Positions 41,959-50,908 are shown, counted from the stretch's first letter. The stretch is DNA of 64,000 bases from Trebonia sp963843745 (GCA_963843745.1 CAWJLP010000013.1:62001-126000); one strand, 5' to 3'. The notes: generated from the letters alone by a model not told the origin. Program-made: numbers and translations.

Positions 41959-42110
41959 CTAGGGCCGCAGAACCACCTTGATGCAAGCCGCCGGCCTTGT
42001 TGCGGAACATGTCGTAACCATCCGGGGCCTGTTCTAAGGACAGCTGGCGGGTGGCGAAGCTGGTAACGCCGAGCGGGTCGCTGCCGTCGCTGACGATGGA
42101 CATGAGGTTA
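41959..42110 (-). pseudogene. C-terminal remnant of a zinc-type alcohol dehydrogenase
   Basis: The minus strand reads SDGSDPLGVTSFATRQLSLE, then QAPDGYDMFRNKAGG; after a one-base shift the tail is CIKVVLRP followed by TAG at 41961-41959. This is the typical end of medium-chain dehydrogenases. No catalytic or cofactor domain remains upstream, where the sequence switches to a different remnant near 42112. Confidence 0.55.
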
Positions 42111-42111
42111 T

Positions 42112-42350
42112 CGATGCAGCTGCCGCGGCCGGTGACGGTCACCACCGTCGTAACCGGGCTGATGCGCGCCGGCTCCCAGCTGCAGGCCCGTTTCACTGGC
42201 CAGGCGGGGAAGGGGTTCACCTGGTTCTCCTCCTCGCCAGCCTGCCGCTGCTGTCGATGGGCGCCGTGCGGGCTGCCCGTCGGATCATCGAGGCGGTCCG
42301 CGCCCGCCGGGCGGAAATAATCCTGATCCCGGCCGGCCAGCCGGCTCGCG
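42112..42350 (+). pseudogene. C-terminal remnant of a short-chain dehydrogenase
   Basis: The plus strand reads VTVTTVVTGLMRAGSQLQAR and FTGQAGKGFTWFSSS, then, in the next frame, ASLPLLSMGAVRAARRIIEA and VRARRAEIIL. This arrangement matches the C-terminal third of actinobacterial SDR proteins. The N-terminal cofactor domain is missing and one frameshift is present near 42235. Confidence 0.5.
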
Positions 42351-42514
42351 GGACCGGCGAGCCACGCAGAACTCGTTTCCCTCGCGGTCGGTAAGGACAG
42401 CCCGGGACTCAGCGGCGAAGGAATCTTAGGATGCTCATAATGCGACCATGCGCCAGCGGCGGGTCCGACGGCTAACCGCTAACATCACAGCAGTCGTCAT
42501 GAGGTGAGGTTCCG
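42351..42514. other. Intergenic region before the TetR gene
   Basis: No gene is seen. The TetR promoter and, if present, its operator should be here; no clear palindrome was recognised. Confidence 0.4.
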
Positions 42515-43384
42515 GTGATACGAACACAGGGCGGTCACGGGCGTCGTAGCCGGCCGGGTCGTGGTCTGTCGCTGGACCGGATCGTCACGGTCACGCTAGA
42601 GCTGATGGATGAGCAGGGCATCGGAGCGGCGACGATGCGGGCGGTGTCGTCGCGGTTGGGGGTTCGCTCGATGTCGCTGTACAGGTATGTACAGGACCGT
42701 GATGAGCTGTTCGACGCGGTGGTGGAGCGGATCGTCAACGAGCTCGCCGACGATCCGGAAGTCCAGCTGCGCCCGGTGGACGGGTGGCGGCCGTACCTTG
42801 CCGGTATGGCGCACGGAGTACGCCGCTACGCCCGGGCTCATCCCCATGCTTTCCCGCTGGTTGCTACCCGGCCGCCAGCGGCTCCGTGGGTGAACCCGCC
42901 GCTTCGGTCGCTGCGCTGGGTTGAGGCGATGCTGACCGGATTGGCCCGGGAGGGGTTCAGCGACGAGCAGGTCCTGTTCACCTACCGCACCTTCAACGGC
43001 TTCCTGCTCGGTTACCTGCTCCTGGAAACCAGTGCCATGACGCTACGGGATCCGAAGCCGGGCGACGGATCCTTCACCAGAACCGACACTATTTCGAATG
43101 ATGATCGCGGATCCGCCGGGCAGGCCGCCGCCGACCCGGTCGTCGGCGGCCTGAGCCCCGCCCGTTCTGCCGAGCAGCGAGAGGCACTCCAGGACGCCGA
43201 CAGCGCGCGCGAGCTGCTCGATCCCGCGGACGGGATTGACGCTAGGCGTTTCCCGACGGTGCACCGCCTAGCGGCGGGACTCGCTGAGGACCGGTGGGAG
43301 GGGGAGTTCGAAACCGGCCTGGAAGACATGCTTGACCGCATTGCGGCGTTCGTGGCCGACAACCCGGCTGCCAGGCGAGATTGA
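42515..43384 (+). CDS. TetR/AcrR-family transcriptional regulator
   Basis: The 289-residue protein has an N-terminal helix-turn-helix region (LSLDRIVTVTLELMDEQGIG, AATMRAVSSRLGVRSMSLYR) at about residues 17-60 and a TetR_C-type ligand-binding domain with FRTYNGF-like TYRTFNGFLLGYLLLE. It is longer than the classic TetR because of an insert around 190-225 (GDGSFTRTDTISNDDRGSAG). The start is GTG 42515 after GAGGT. No adjacent efflux gene remains; it may control the neighbouring relics' former operon or a distant gene. Confidence 0.85.
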   Translation: MIRTQGGHGRRSRPGRGLSLDRIVTVTLELMDEQGIGAATMRAVSSRLGVRSMSLYRYVQDRDELFDAVVERIVNELADDPEVQLRPVDGWRPYLAGMAHGVRRYARAHPHAFPLVATRPPAAPWVNPPLRSLRWVEAMLTGLAREGFSDEQVLFTYRTFNGFLLGYLLLETSAMTLRDPKPGDGSFTRTDTISNDDRGSAGQAAADPVVGGLSPARSAEQREALQDADSARELLDPADGIDARRFPTVHRLAAGLAEDRWEGEFETGLEDMLDRIAAFVADNPAARRD

Positions 43385-43590
43385 TGCCGTAAACCGCGGC
43401 CGTTGTCTGCCGGGACCGCCTTCCTGACCTTTCCTGCCGGCGCCGTCTCCCTGATCCTGGTTCCAACACGGCGAGAAACCCCGGCGGTGGACGGCCTCGC
43501 GGCCGAGGTGCTGCCCGGGCACGATGGCTATACCTTTGAGTGGACGACGTAAGCTTTCTAGGGAAGCTTTTGATGTAAGTTTAATGCGTA
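43385..43590. other. Intergenic region after the TetR gene
   Basis: No gene is supported. A short readable stretch (TAFLTFPAGAVSLIL, then VPTRRETPAVDGLAAEVLPG on the plus strand) may be a fragment of an unidentified gene. AT-richer sequence near 43550-43590 may carry the promoter of the following operon. Confidence 0.35.
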
Positions 43591-43630
43591 AGCCGTCCGG
43601 CTGCGGGTAGAGGGGGCCAGCCGGACGGCT
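43591..43630. terminator. Hairpin, 12-bp stem
   Basis: Perfect arms AGCCGTCCGGCT (43591-43602) and its complement (43619-43630) enclose a 16-base loop. It lies about 90 bases before the next operon and 206 bases after the TetR gene, so it could be a terminator or a leader structure. Confidence 0.45.
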
Positions 43631-43717
43631 CGCGGGGGCCTGGCCCGAGCGGGCTCAGACGCCGCGGGCCGCTCATCGCGGACGACCGCAAGTCACTCAA
43701 TCGAGGAGATAGCCCGG

Positions 43718-44500
43718 ATGACAGACAGCTACCCGCTCGCATCAACGCCGCCACCGCGCGGCGAGCCGCTCCCACCCGCATCGGCGGAGGAGCAGGGCAC
43801 GGCTGACGTCGTTAAGAGTCAGGCGACCGACCTGAGTCACAGCAGTATTCAGACAGGAAAGCACGTGGCCGACGTTGCCCGCGAGCAGGCTTCGGGCGTT
43901 GCGGTGGAGGCCGGGCGTCAGGGCAGGGACCTGCTACGACAGGCTCAAGGCCAGCTGGAGGAGCAAGCGGCCCAGGGACAGCAGCGGCTGGCGAATCAAC
44001 TGCTGTCGCTTAGTGATGAACTCCGCTCGATGGCAGATGCCTCCGGCCAGAGCGGCATGGCCGCCAGTCTCGCGAGTCAGGCGGCCTCGAGGGCCCGTCA
44101 TGCCGGGCAGTGGCTGGACGACCGAAAGCCCAGCCAGGTGGCGGACGAGATGCAGTCCTTCGCGCGCCGCAGGCCGGCGGTATTCCTGGCCCTGGCGGTG
44201 GGAGCGGGCCTCGTGGCCGGCCGGCTCACCCGGGGACTTAAGGAGGCAAATAGCGATAATTCCGCGGCGGCGCCTGCAGCTACGCAGGGGCTTAGCGGGC
44301 AGTCGGCCCAGTCCTCTGACATGGCCAGCCACCCACCGGCAACGACTGCGGGCATCGGCAACCAGACGCCGGGCCTTTCTGGCCCGGCCAGCGGCCTGCT
44401 GCCAACCGGCGATGATCCGGCCTGGGAGGCCGGTCCGGCGTACGGCGAGCGGAGTCCCCTGGTCACTGATGACCAGGCGGGCCGTCAGGGCACGCTGTGA
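43718..44500 (+). CDS. Helical membrane-anchored hypothetical protein (first of envelope cassette)
   Basis: The 260-residue protein is mostly predicted helix with many Gln/Ala residues (LLRQAQGQLEEQAAQGQQRL) and one membrane segment RRPAVFLALAVGAGLVAGRL (about 150-169), a layout like DUF883/YqjD-type ribosome- or membrane-associated proteins. The C-terminal 85 residues are Ser/Gly/Pro-rich and probably disordered. GAGGAG precedes the ATG. It overlaps the next gene by four bases. Confidence 0.75.
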   Translation: MTDSYPLASTPPPRGEPLPPASAEEQGTADVVKSQATDLSHSSIQTGKHVADVAREQASGVAVEAGRQGRDLLRQAQGQLEEQAAQGQQRLANQLLSLSDELRSMADASGQSGMAASLASQAASRARHAGQWLDDRKPSQVADEMQSFARRRPAVFLALAVGAGLVAGRLTRGLKEANSDNSAAAPAATQGLSGQSAQSSDMASHPPATTAGIGNQTPGLSGPASGLLPTGDDPAWEAGPAYGERSPLVTDDQAGRQGTL

Positions 44501-44919
44501 GCAGCCCGTTCGATCCCACCCTGCCGCCGCAGCCCGATTCGCGGCCGTCGGTCGGCGAGCTGTTCTCAGATGTTGCCATGGATCTCAGCACGCTCATACG
44601 CCAGGAGATGGAGCTGGCCAAGGCCGAGCTCCGCCAGTCAGCCACCCGGGCCGGGAAGGGCGCCGGGATGCTGGCGGGTGCGGGCGTGAGCGGCTACATG
44701 GTCTTGCTGTTCGCGTCGGTCGCCGCCTGGTGGGGCATCGGCGACGCCACCGGTCATGGCTGGTCGGCGCTGATCGTAGCGGCAATCTGGCTGATCGTCG
44801 CGGCAATCCTCGGGCTGATGGGGCGCCGGGAGATCAGCGCAGTATCGGGCGTCCCGCAGACCGCGCAGACGGTGAAAAAGATTCCTGACGCAATAAGAGG
44901 AAACGAGGGCACATCATGA
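44497..44919 (+). CDS. Phage holin-X-like (Actinobacterial holin-X) membrane protein
   Basis: The 140-residue protein starts with a cytosolic helix (VAMDLSTLIRQEMELAKAEL) and has two membrane spans (GAGVSGYMVLLFASVAAWWG and ALIVAAIWLIVAAILGLMG), as in the Phage_holin_3_6/holin-X family. Despite the family name, chromosomal members in actinobacteria are not in prophages and sit with DUF3618 genes, as here. It overlaps both neighbours by four bases. Confidence 0.85.
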   Translation: MSSPFDPTLPPQPDSRPSVGELFSDVAMDLSTLIRQEMELAKAELRQSATRAGKGAGMLAGAGVSGYMVLLFASVAAWWGIGDATGHGWSALIVAAIWLIVAAILGLMGRREISAVSGVPQTAQTVKKIPDAIRGNEGTS

Positions 44920-45497
44920 CCAGCGATCCGGACCAGATCCGCGAGCAGATCGAGGAAACCCGCATCAGCCTAAGTGAGGACGTCAACACGCTGGCCAACA
45001 CAGTCAACCCGGCGCATGCCGCAAAGCGCAAGGCAGCCGGCGCACGTTCTGCCGTGCTCGGGGTGAAGGACAAGGTCATGGGTGCAGCGTCACAGTCCGT
45101 CTCCAACACGACTTCCGCGGCGGGAGAAAAGGCATCGGCGGTTCACGAGAAGGCGTCAGCGGCTCCAGACCGCCTTCGCCGTCAGGCGGCGGGTAACCCG
45201 CTGGCGGTCGGCCTGATCGCGGTAGGCGTCGGCTGGCTCGTCGGCTCGCTTCTGCCGGCCACCAGGGCCGAGGAGCGTGCGGCGACGAAGGTAAAAGAAA
45301 CCGCCGCACCAGCCGTCACCAGCGCGGCCAAGGACGCTGCCGTCGGCCTCCAGGACTCAGCAAAGCAGGCAGCCGAGTCGGTCAAGGCCGCAGCGGCCGA
45401 CGCCACCGCCACCGTCAAGGATGAGACCGCCAGCTCGGCGCACGACGTCCGGGAGCAGGCACGGACAGTACGCGACACCCTCACCGACAGCCACTAG
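44916..45497 (+). CDS. DUF3618 domain protein
   Basis: The 193-residue protein begins with the DUF3618 motif DPDQIREQIEETRISLSEDV (about 4-23), has one membrane helix (NPLAVGLIAVGVGWLVGSLL, about 94-113) and a long Ala/Lys/Glu-rich helical C-terminal domain with AKDAAVGLQDSAKQAAESVK, reminiscent of LEA-like stress proteins. Overlap and context suggest a complex or common envelope role with the two preceding genes. Confidence 0.85.
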   Translation: MTSDPDQIREQIEETRISLSEDVNTLANTVNPAHAAKRKAAGARSAVLGVKDKVMGAASQSVSNTTSAAGEKASAVHEKASAAPDRLRRQAAGNPLAVGLIAVGVGWLVGSLLPATRAEERAATKVKETAAPAVTSAAKDAAVGLQDSAKQAAESVKAAAADATATVKDETASSAHDVREQARTVRDTLTDSH

Positions 45498-45554
45498 CCA
45501 CCCTGGCAGTCATATCCAACCGCCACGCCGACGAGTTAGGGAGGGTGATCGCCG

Positions 45555-46538
45555 ATGGCCAGGTCGCAGACTACGGACAGCAGCGCCCCCGACGATGCGC
45601 CGAACAGTCCGACAGATCTAAGCAGCGGGTCCTGGCTCGCGGCTGCCAGGCGAGCCCTGAAGGAATATAAGGCCGACGACCTGCAGGACCGTGCGGCGGC
45701 GCTGACCTATTTCGGCATCCAGTCGATCTTCCCGGGTCTTCTTGTCCTGGTCTCCCTGCTCGGCATTCTCGGTAAGTCGGCCACCCAGCCGCTCATCACT
45801 AACCTGGGCAAGGCGCTGCCGTCGTCCGTGCGGACGATCATCATGAGCGATGTCACCAATCTGCAGCACAGCCATGCAGCCTCCGGGATCCTGGGCATCG
45901 CTGGAATCGTGCTCGCACTGTGGTCGGCGTCCAACTATGTCGCGGCCTTCATGCGTGCTTCCAACGTCATTTACGACGTGCCCGAGGGCCGGCCGATCTG
46001 GAAAACCACGCCGGTCCGCCTTGGCGTCACCGTGGTGACGATGACCTTGCTAGTCGCGGCGGCCGTCATCGTGGTCGTGACCGGCGGCCTGGCACGGAAA
46101 GTCGGGAACGTGCTCGGGCTCGGCTCGACGGCGGTCACTGTCTGGGACATCGCCAAGTGGCCGGTCCTACTGATCATTATTGGCCTGATCCTCGCCATCT
46201 TGTTCTGGGCCAGCCCGAACGTCAAGCACGGCTTCCAGTGGGTTAGCCCCGGCGGCTTCATCGCCGTCGCGCTATGGCTGGTTGCATCTGCTCTATTCGC
46301 CGTCTACATCGCCAACTTCAGCCACTACAACAAGGTCTACGGCAGCCTCGCCGGCGTCATCATCTTCCTGATCTGGATGTGGATCTCCAATGTCGCCATC
46401 CTGCTCGGCGCCGAGTTCAACGCCGAGCTTGAGCGCGGCCGCGCCGTGGCGGCCGGGCATCCAGCCGGACAGGAGCCCTTCTCGGAACTGCGGGACGACC
46501 GCAAGCTGCGGAAGAAAGAGAAGCAGCCGCGGAGCTGA
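45555..46538 (+). CDS. YihY/BrkB-family inner membrane protein
   Basis: The 327-residue protein has six predicted spans with the family core (DRAAALTYFGIQSIFPGLLV, SNYVAAFMRASNVIYDVPEG, YNKVYGSLAGVIIFLIWMWI). YihY proteins were once called RNase BN by error; their function remains unclear. A charged C-terminal tail ends EKQPRS. It lies 57 bases after the DUF3618 gene, with GGGAGGG before the ATG, and probably belongs to the same unit. Confidence 0.9.
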   Translation: MARSQTTDSSAPDDAPNSPTDLSSGSWLAAARRALKEYKADDLQDRAAALTYFGIQSIFPGLLVLVSLLGILGKSATQPLITNLGKALPSSVRTIIMSDVTNLQHSHAASGILGIAGIVLALWSASNYVAAFMRASNVIYDVPEGRPIWKTTPVRLGVTVVTMTLLVAAAVIVVVTGGLARKVGNVLGLGSTAVTVWDIAKWPVLLIIIGLILAILFWASPNVKHGFQWVSPGGFIAVALWLVASALFAVYIANFSHYNKVYGSLAGVIIFLIWMWISNVAILLGAEFNAELERGRAVAAGHPAGQEPFSELRDDRKLRKKEKQPRS

Positions 46539-47011
46539 GAGGCGAACTCTTGCAGTCGCCGCTTCGCAATGACCGCAGCCGTGGCCTCAATGAGGTTGCC
46601 GACACCGCGACCAGACAGCCTGGCCTACCGTGCCGCCGTGCCTAATTCTGCCTCGGCGTTGCCAGCCTCGACGAGGAAGTCGAGATCGCGGTGCCTTGCC
46701 TGAGCTGCTCGATGAACCGGTGGGTCGAGGGCACATGGAGATGGCGTGTGCATCGGTGCGCGGCTTACCGATCGCGTTACCGGGGCCGTCCTCGCTCGCT
46801 TGTCCGGCGAGTGGCTCAGGCTTCCGCGCGACGACACCGCCGAAGCTGCGATCGAACCGATTGTCCGCCGACGGCTGCACTGGGCGTCACTCGGGCATGC
46901 CGCCCGCGGACCGGATAGCCGCTATCGGCGGATGGATTCAGCGCTGCACCGTCGGGCATCGTCGGGCTGCTCAACCGATGAGCTGGTGACGTCCCCTCGA
47001 GTGGTGTAAAT
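46539..47011. other. Degenerate region, no supported gene
   Basis: About 470 bases contain only short open frames. A stretch on the plus strand (RVTGAVLARLSGEWLRLPRD from about 46772) looks protein-like but no family was recognised and no start with ribosome-binding site was found. It ends at the truncation point of the SDR remnant. Confidence 0.4.
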
Positions 47012-47420
47012 CGTCGGCCCTGACGCGGTCATTCACAATGCCGGGGCCGGTTACCGGGAGCCGCGGCGCATCCGCACCGATGACGGTCTGGCGCACATCT
47101 TCGCGATCAACGTGCTCGCCCCGTACCTGCTGACCGGCCTGATCCAGCGCCCTGGCCGGCTGGTCTACCTCAGCTCGGGCATGCATCGCGGCGGGGATCC
47201 CGGCCTGACCGATCCGCAGCGGGAACATCGTCGCTGGAACGGCTCGCAGGCCTACTCCGACAGCAAGCTGCTCGACGTCGTGCTCGCCTTCGCCGTCGCG
47301 CGGCAGTGGACCGGGTCCTGTCGAACGCGCTCGAGCCTGGCTGGGTACCTACCAGAATGGGCGGCCCCGGCGCGCCCGATGACATGTCACTCGCCCCGGT
47401 GACCCAGGCATGGCTGGCCG
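47012..47420 (+). pseudogene. Short-chain dehydrogenase remnant, truncated at both ends and frameshifted
   Basis: The plus strand reads AVIHNAGAGYREPRRIRTDD, GRLVYLSSGMHRGGDPGLTD and GSQAYSDSKLLDVVLAFAVA (YxxxK active site present), then after a one-base shift near 47310 continues VLSNALEPGWVPTRMGGPGA to AWLAV. The N-terminal TGxxxGxG domain is missing, and the C-terminus is replaced by the IS1380-type sequence at about 47420. Confidence 0.75.
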
Positions 47421-47605
47421 TCAGGCCCGTGCGGTCCGCCAGCCGCCGCAGCAGCACCAGCCCCGCGTGCGAGACGATGCCCGTGCCGCCGCCGGTGACT
47501 TCAAGGCCGCGCGACCATCCGGTACCGTTCACTTTGAAGGTGCTCCTCGAACTGGAGCGATAAAGGCCTCGACAACCCTTATCGTCCCAGTTCAGGGGCA
47601 CTTTT
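47421..47605 (-). mobile_element. Truncated IS1380-family element: end plus transposase N-terminus
   Basis: On the minus strand, GTGCCCCTGAACTGGGACGA (from 47601) and the following CTTTATCGCTCC look like the terminal region of IS1380-type elements; it is followed by the start of a transposase-like frame, GLEVTGGGTGIVSHAGLVLL and RRLADRTGLTA, a typical IS1380 N-terminus. The frame then runs into the SDR remnant near 47420, so most of the element is lost. Confidence 0.6.
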
Positions 47606-47756
47606 CCATTCAGGCGCGCCGCTCAACGCCGAACCCCTGTGAAAAGCTAGGGCTGAGACCTACTGTCGGGCTTCGGCCACGCTGCAGCGCGTGATGCCAA
47701 AGACGTGCGCGGCTGTCCTCGAGGTTGTGCCGCACGACCGTAGTCGCTCGCGCCGG
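47606..47756. other. Short intergenic region downstream of the kinase gene
   Basis: No gene supported. A minus-strand stretch (AAHVFGITRCSVAEARQ) vaguely resembles a recombinase helix-turn-helix but is too short to call. Confidence 0.3.
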
Positions 47757-48668
47757 TCACAGCAGCTCCTGCTTGTACGGAGGATCGGCGCCTGAGCGTG
47801 AGATGGTGACTGCTGCCGCTCGGACGGCGTGCCGCAAGACGGAGTCGATTTGAGGGGAGTCCAGGGTTGGGAGTCTCCCGCCAAGCGCATTGAAGTCCCA
47901 CAACGCGTCGATCGTGGCTGCGCCGAACGTATCGCCAGCGCCGATCGTGTCTGCGACGTGGACATGCAAGGCGGGAACATCGACACGGAGCCCGTCAGCG
48001 ATCCACGTTGCTCCCTGGCCGCCTCTCGTAATGATGACTGCCGAGGGACCGAATCCAAGCAGGTGTGTAGCCGAGGCTTCGGGTGATCTTCCGGGGTAAA
48101 GCGATTCGAGGTCCTCGTCTGACGCTTTGACCAGGTCCGCGAGGGCAGCAATCTCTTCAACGGCGCGGACCAGGCGCGGTCCGGCTCCGGTCAGCGCCGG
48201 CCGTGCATTGATGTCGTAACTGATGGTGGCGTCCGGCCGCAGTTGCTTGAGAAGGCTTTTTACCTGGGCCGCGCCCGGTTCGAGTACCACCCCGATAGAG
48301 CAGGTGTGCATTGCCGTTGGGCTGATGTCCGGGAGCGCGCCGAGGCGCCACTCGATGTCGAATACATATGACGCATTCCCGTCGGTCCCGATAGTCGCCG
48401 TCGCCGTTGCGGTTCGGGTCAGCGTATGTGGGTCTCCGACGATTCCGACGCCAGACTGCTTGAGAAGATACGCGAGGACGGCGCCATGTGCATCGTCTCC
48501 TAGTGCGGTGAGGAACTGGACGGGCCGGCCGAGCCGCGCCAGCGCGACAGCGACGTTAGCTGCGCTGCCTCCGGCGCGCTTGCCGGCGGTCCCATGGGGT
48601 CGCGCAATTATGTCGACTAGTGACTCGCCGACCACTAGGACGCTGGCCGTGCTTATGACGTCTCGCAT
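47757..48668 (-). CDS. PfkB-family sugar kinase, probable fructokinase
   Basis: The 303-residue kinase phosphorylates a sugar with ATP. It begins VLVVGESLVDIIARPHGTAG, has GGSAANVAVALARLG (family signature 1) and DTIGAGDTFGAATIDAL (signature 2, catalytic Asp in GAGD). ATG at 48668 lies 17 bases after the alpha-galactosidase stop. Fructose from sucrose cleavage is the most likely substrate from context; ribose or other sugars cannot be excluded by sequence. Confidence 0.85.
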   Translation of the reverse strand: MRDVISTASVLVVGESLVDIIARPHGTAGKRAGGSAANVAVALARLGRPVQFLTALGDDAHGAVLAYLLKQSGVGIVGDPHTLTRTATATATIGTDGNASYVFDIEWRLGALPDISPTAMHTCSIGVVLEPGAAQVKSLLKQLRPDATISYDINARPALTGAGPRLVRAVEEIAALADLVKASDEDLESLYPGRSPEASATHLLGFGPSAVIITRGGQGATWIADGLRVDVPALHVHVADTIGAGDTFGAATIDALWDFNALGGRLPTLDSPQIDSVLRHAVRAAAVTISRSGADPPYKQELL

Positions 48669-48685
48669 CGATGCACCGTTCTCGG

Positions 48686-50806
48686 TCAGCGGCGGGTCAG
48701 CCGGATTAGGGTCGCGCTTTCGGGGGGCCGCCGCGGGATCCAGAATCCGCGGCGGCGCAGTGCTGTGCCGGTCATGGCCTGGCCTCCGGTTGGGCCTTTC
48801 CTTGGCAGTGGCGCGGACATGCTGACCGCGTTCTCCCTGACTGGTCCCTCCCACGTGAGGGCATACCGGGCGGCCGGATCGAGTCCGGGGACACGGACCT
48901 GTACGCCGCGGTTGTGTTCGCTTTCGTCGAGGGCCACGTGCGCGATGAGTGCCTGCGAGCGGTCGGCCGCGACGATGCCGTGGAGCAGGACCGACGGGTC
49001 CGTGGACACCGGCCGCACTAGCCGCCCCGAGTGCAGGAAGCCGCGCAGCTGCCGGTAGCGGGCGACCCAGGCAGCCAGGCGATCGAGCTCCTCGTTGGTG
49101 GCCTGGGTGAGGTCCCACTCGACGCCGAAGGACCCGAAGAGGGCTGTAGCACAGCGGAAGTCGAGGTCCAGAGTTCGTCCGGTGGCGTGTGAAGTAGGGG
49201 AGGAGACATGGGCTCCGAGGTACTCGGGCGCGACGAGTTGCGCCGACCACCGCTGGATCATCTGGCGGGCAAGGGCGTCTGTCATGTCCGAGGTCCACAC
49301 GCGCTGTACCCGTTCAAGCACTCCGAAGTCGACGCGTCCTCCGCCGGAGGCACATGACTCCCATGCGATGGCTGGGAACCGGTTCCGGAGCGCGTCCAGG
49401 AGCCGGTAAAACGCCTGAGTCTGCTCGTGAATAGCTGGCGTCCCGTCACGGGCAAGGCTGCCGGCCTCGAGCAGGTCGCGGTTGTGGTCCCACTTGACGA
49501 AGTTGATCGGGTGGGCTTCGAGGATGGCCGTTATCCGGTCGTAAAGGAAGCTCCAGACCTCGGGTCGGGTCAGGTCCAGCGCCTGCTGATGCCGGTGCGG
49601 CTCCGGCGTGCGGTGCGGCCCGGGCCCGAGGGGCCAGTGGGGATGCTCGCGCAGGAGGTCGGAGTCTGGATTCGCCATCTCGGGCTCGAACCAGATTCCG
49701 AATCTCATGCCGAGCCGGCGGACGTGGTCGATCAGGGGCATTAGCCCGTCGGGCCACACGGTCTCATCGATCCACCAGTCGCCGAGGCCGGAGGTGTCGT
49801 CGCGTCGGTTGCGAAACCACCCGTCGTCGAGGACGAACAGCTCCGCGCCCACGCGCGCGGCCCGGTCGGCGATCGCCTGCAGGCGGGCGAGGTCGTGATG
49901 GAAGTAGACCGCCTCCCAGACATTAAAGATCACCGGTTGGGTGGCTGGGTGGGCGGGCAGGGAACGCTGCCACTCGTGCCAGGAAGCCGCGATGCCGTCC
50001 AGCCCGTCCTGACTGGTGGCGAAGAACACCCACGGTGTGGTGTAACTGTCGCCGGGTCCGAGCACCACCTCGCCGGGTAGCAGTAGCTCCCCGCCGCCGA
50101 CCGTGGTCCCGGTCGAGGAGTCACGTTCGATACGCAGGACGGTGTTGCCGCTCCACGCCACATGCACTGCGACGACCTCACCCGCCGTGGTGTCAAACCC
50201 TGGCGTTCCGACGACGATCATGCCGGTGCCCTCGAGGCCAGGTCGCCCGCCGCGGCCCTCGCGGAGCCACAGGCCGTCGGTCACAGGCCGCCGCTGGGGT
50301 GTGCGTTCTCGCTCGTGCCGGCCTGTGAAGTCGAGCGACTCGGTGAGGTGGTCGGCGACGGGTAGCACGAACTCGAGAGCGTCGAGGACGTAGGCGGTGG
50401 CGCCGCTGTTCGTCAGGGACCATCGCCCGCGCAGCGACCCCCCGGGCAGTGACTCGAGTTCGAGTTCGACGCCCAGCTGGGCGTCGGCGTCGGTCGCGGT
50501 CAGATGCAGCCGGTCTTCCTCGACGGCCGAGGTGTCGGTGATGAACCGGGTCGACCAGGCGCGTCCGGCTGTCCCGTCCGGCCCGAGCCGGTGCCCGCGC
50601 AGGTGTGGTCGGGTATAACGGACGTGACCGTGCTCGCCGAGCAGAGGCATGTGACGTACCTGCCCTGGTGCGGCAGCCATTGCGTGTGCCGGAATCCCGG
50701 AAGGCAGGTGCCCCAGCCATGTCACCCTGGGCAGCCCCGACGGCGACCACTCCAGATCGAGGCCGGTCCTCGCGTGTTGAGCCATGCTTCGTGCTGGGAA
50801 CAGCAT
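48686..50806 (-). CDS. GH36 alpha-galactosidase
   Basis: The 706-residue enzyme hydrolyses alpha-1,6-galactosides such as raffinose, stachyose or melibiose. The GH36 catalytic residues are visible: nucleophile Asp440 in KWDHNRD and acid/base Asp507 in WTSDMTDA; LDDGWFRNRRDD, GIWFEPEM and CASGGGRVD are also present. No signal peptide, so it acts in the cytoplasm on imported oligosaccharide. ATG at 50806 follows GGAGAA. It is the fourth gene of the minus-strand transport operon, after a weak hairpin. Confidence 0.93.
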   Translation of the reverse strand: MLFPARSMAQHARTGLDLEWSPSGLPRVTWLGHLPSGIPAHAMAAAPGQVRHMPLLGEHGHVRYTRPHLRGHRLGPDGTAGRAWSTRFITDTSAVEEDRLHLTATDADAQLGVELELESLPGGSLRGRWSLTNSGATAYVLDALEFVLPVADHLTESLDFTGRHERERTPQRRPVTDGLWLREGRGGRPGLEGTGMIVVGTPGFDTTAGEVVAVHVAWSGNTVLRIERDSSTGTTVGGGELLLPGEVVLGPGDSYTTPWVFFATSQDGLDGIAASWHEWQRSLPAHPATQPVIFNVWEAVYFHHDLARLQAIADRAARVGAELFVLDDGWFRNRRDDTSGLGDWWIDETVWPDGLMPLIDHVRRLGMRFGIWFEPEMANPDSDLLREHPHWPLGPGPHRTPEPHRHQQALDLTRPEVWSFLYDRITAILEAHPINFVKWDHNRDLLEAGSLARDGTPAIHEQTQAFYRLLDALRNRFPAIAWESCASGGGRVDFGVLERVQRVWTSDMTDALARQMIQRWSAQLVAPEYLGAHVSSPTSHATGRTLDLDFRCATALFGSFGVEWDLTQATNEELDRLAAWVARYRQLRGFLHSGRLVRPVSTDPSVLLHGIVAADRSQALIAHVALDESEHNRGVQVRVPGLDPAARYALTWEGPVRENAVSMSAPLPRKGPTGGQAMTGTALRRRGFWIPRRPPESATLIRLTRR

Positions 50807-50849
50807 CGCTCGGTTCTCCGGTGAAGGGGGCGCAGGGACGGGTCCGCCC

Positions 50850-50899
50850 GGCGCGGCTGCCGCCGCCGGCTGGAGACAGTCCGCCGGCAGCGCCGCGCC
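50850..50899 (-). terminator. Imperfect hairpin between permease and alpha-galactosidase genes
   Basis: GGCGCGGCTGCCG (50850-50862) pairs, with a two-base bulge, to 50885-50899 in the 102-base gap. It could lower expression of the downstream hydrolase and kinase genes relative to the transporter. Confidence 0.4.
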
Positions 50900-50908
50900 G
50901 CTCGTGCC

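Noticed and set aside
44497..44919. Prophage interpretation of the holin-X-like gene
   Set aside because: No phage genes nearby; chromosomal holin-X genes beside DUF3618 are usual in actinobacteria.
46600..47000. Possible gene on the plus strand before the SDR remnant
   Set aside because: No start with ribosome-binding site and no recognised family; recorded as degenerate region only.
47660..47760. Possible recombinase helix-turn-helix tail after the kinase gene
   Set aside because: Under 20 relevant residues and only loosely similar; cannot be distinguished from chance.
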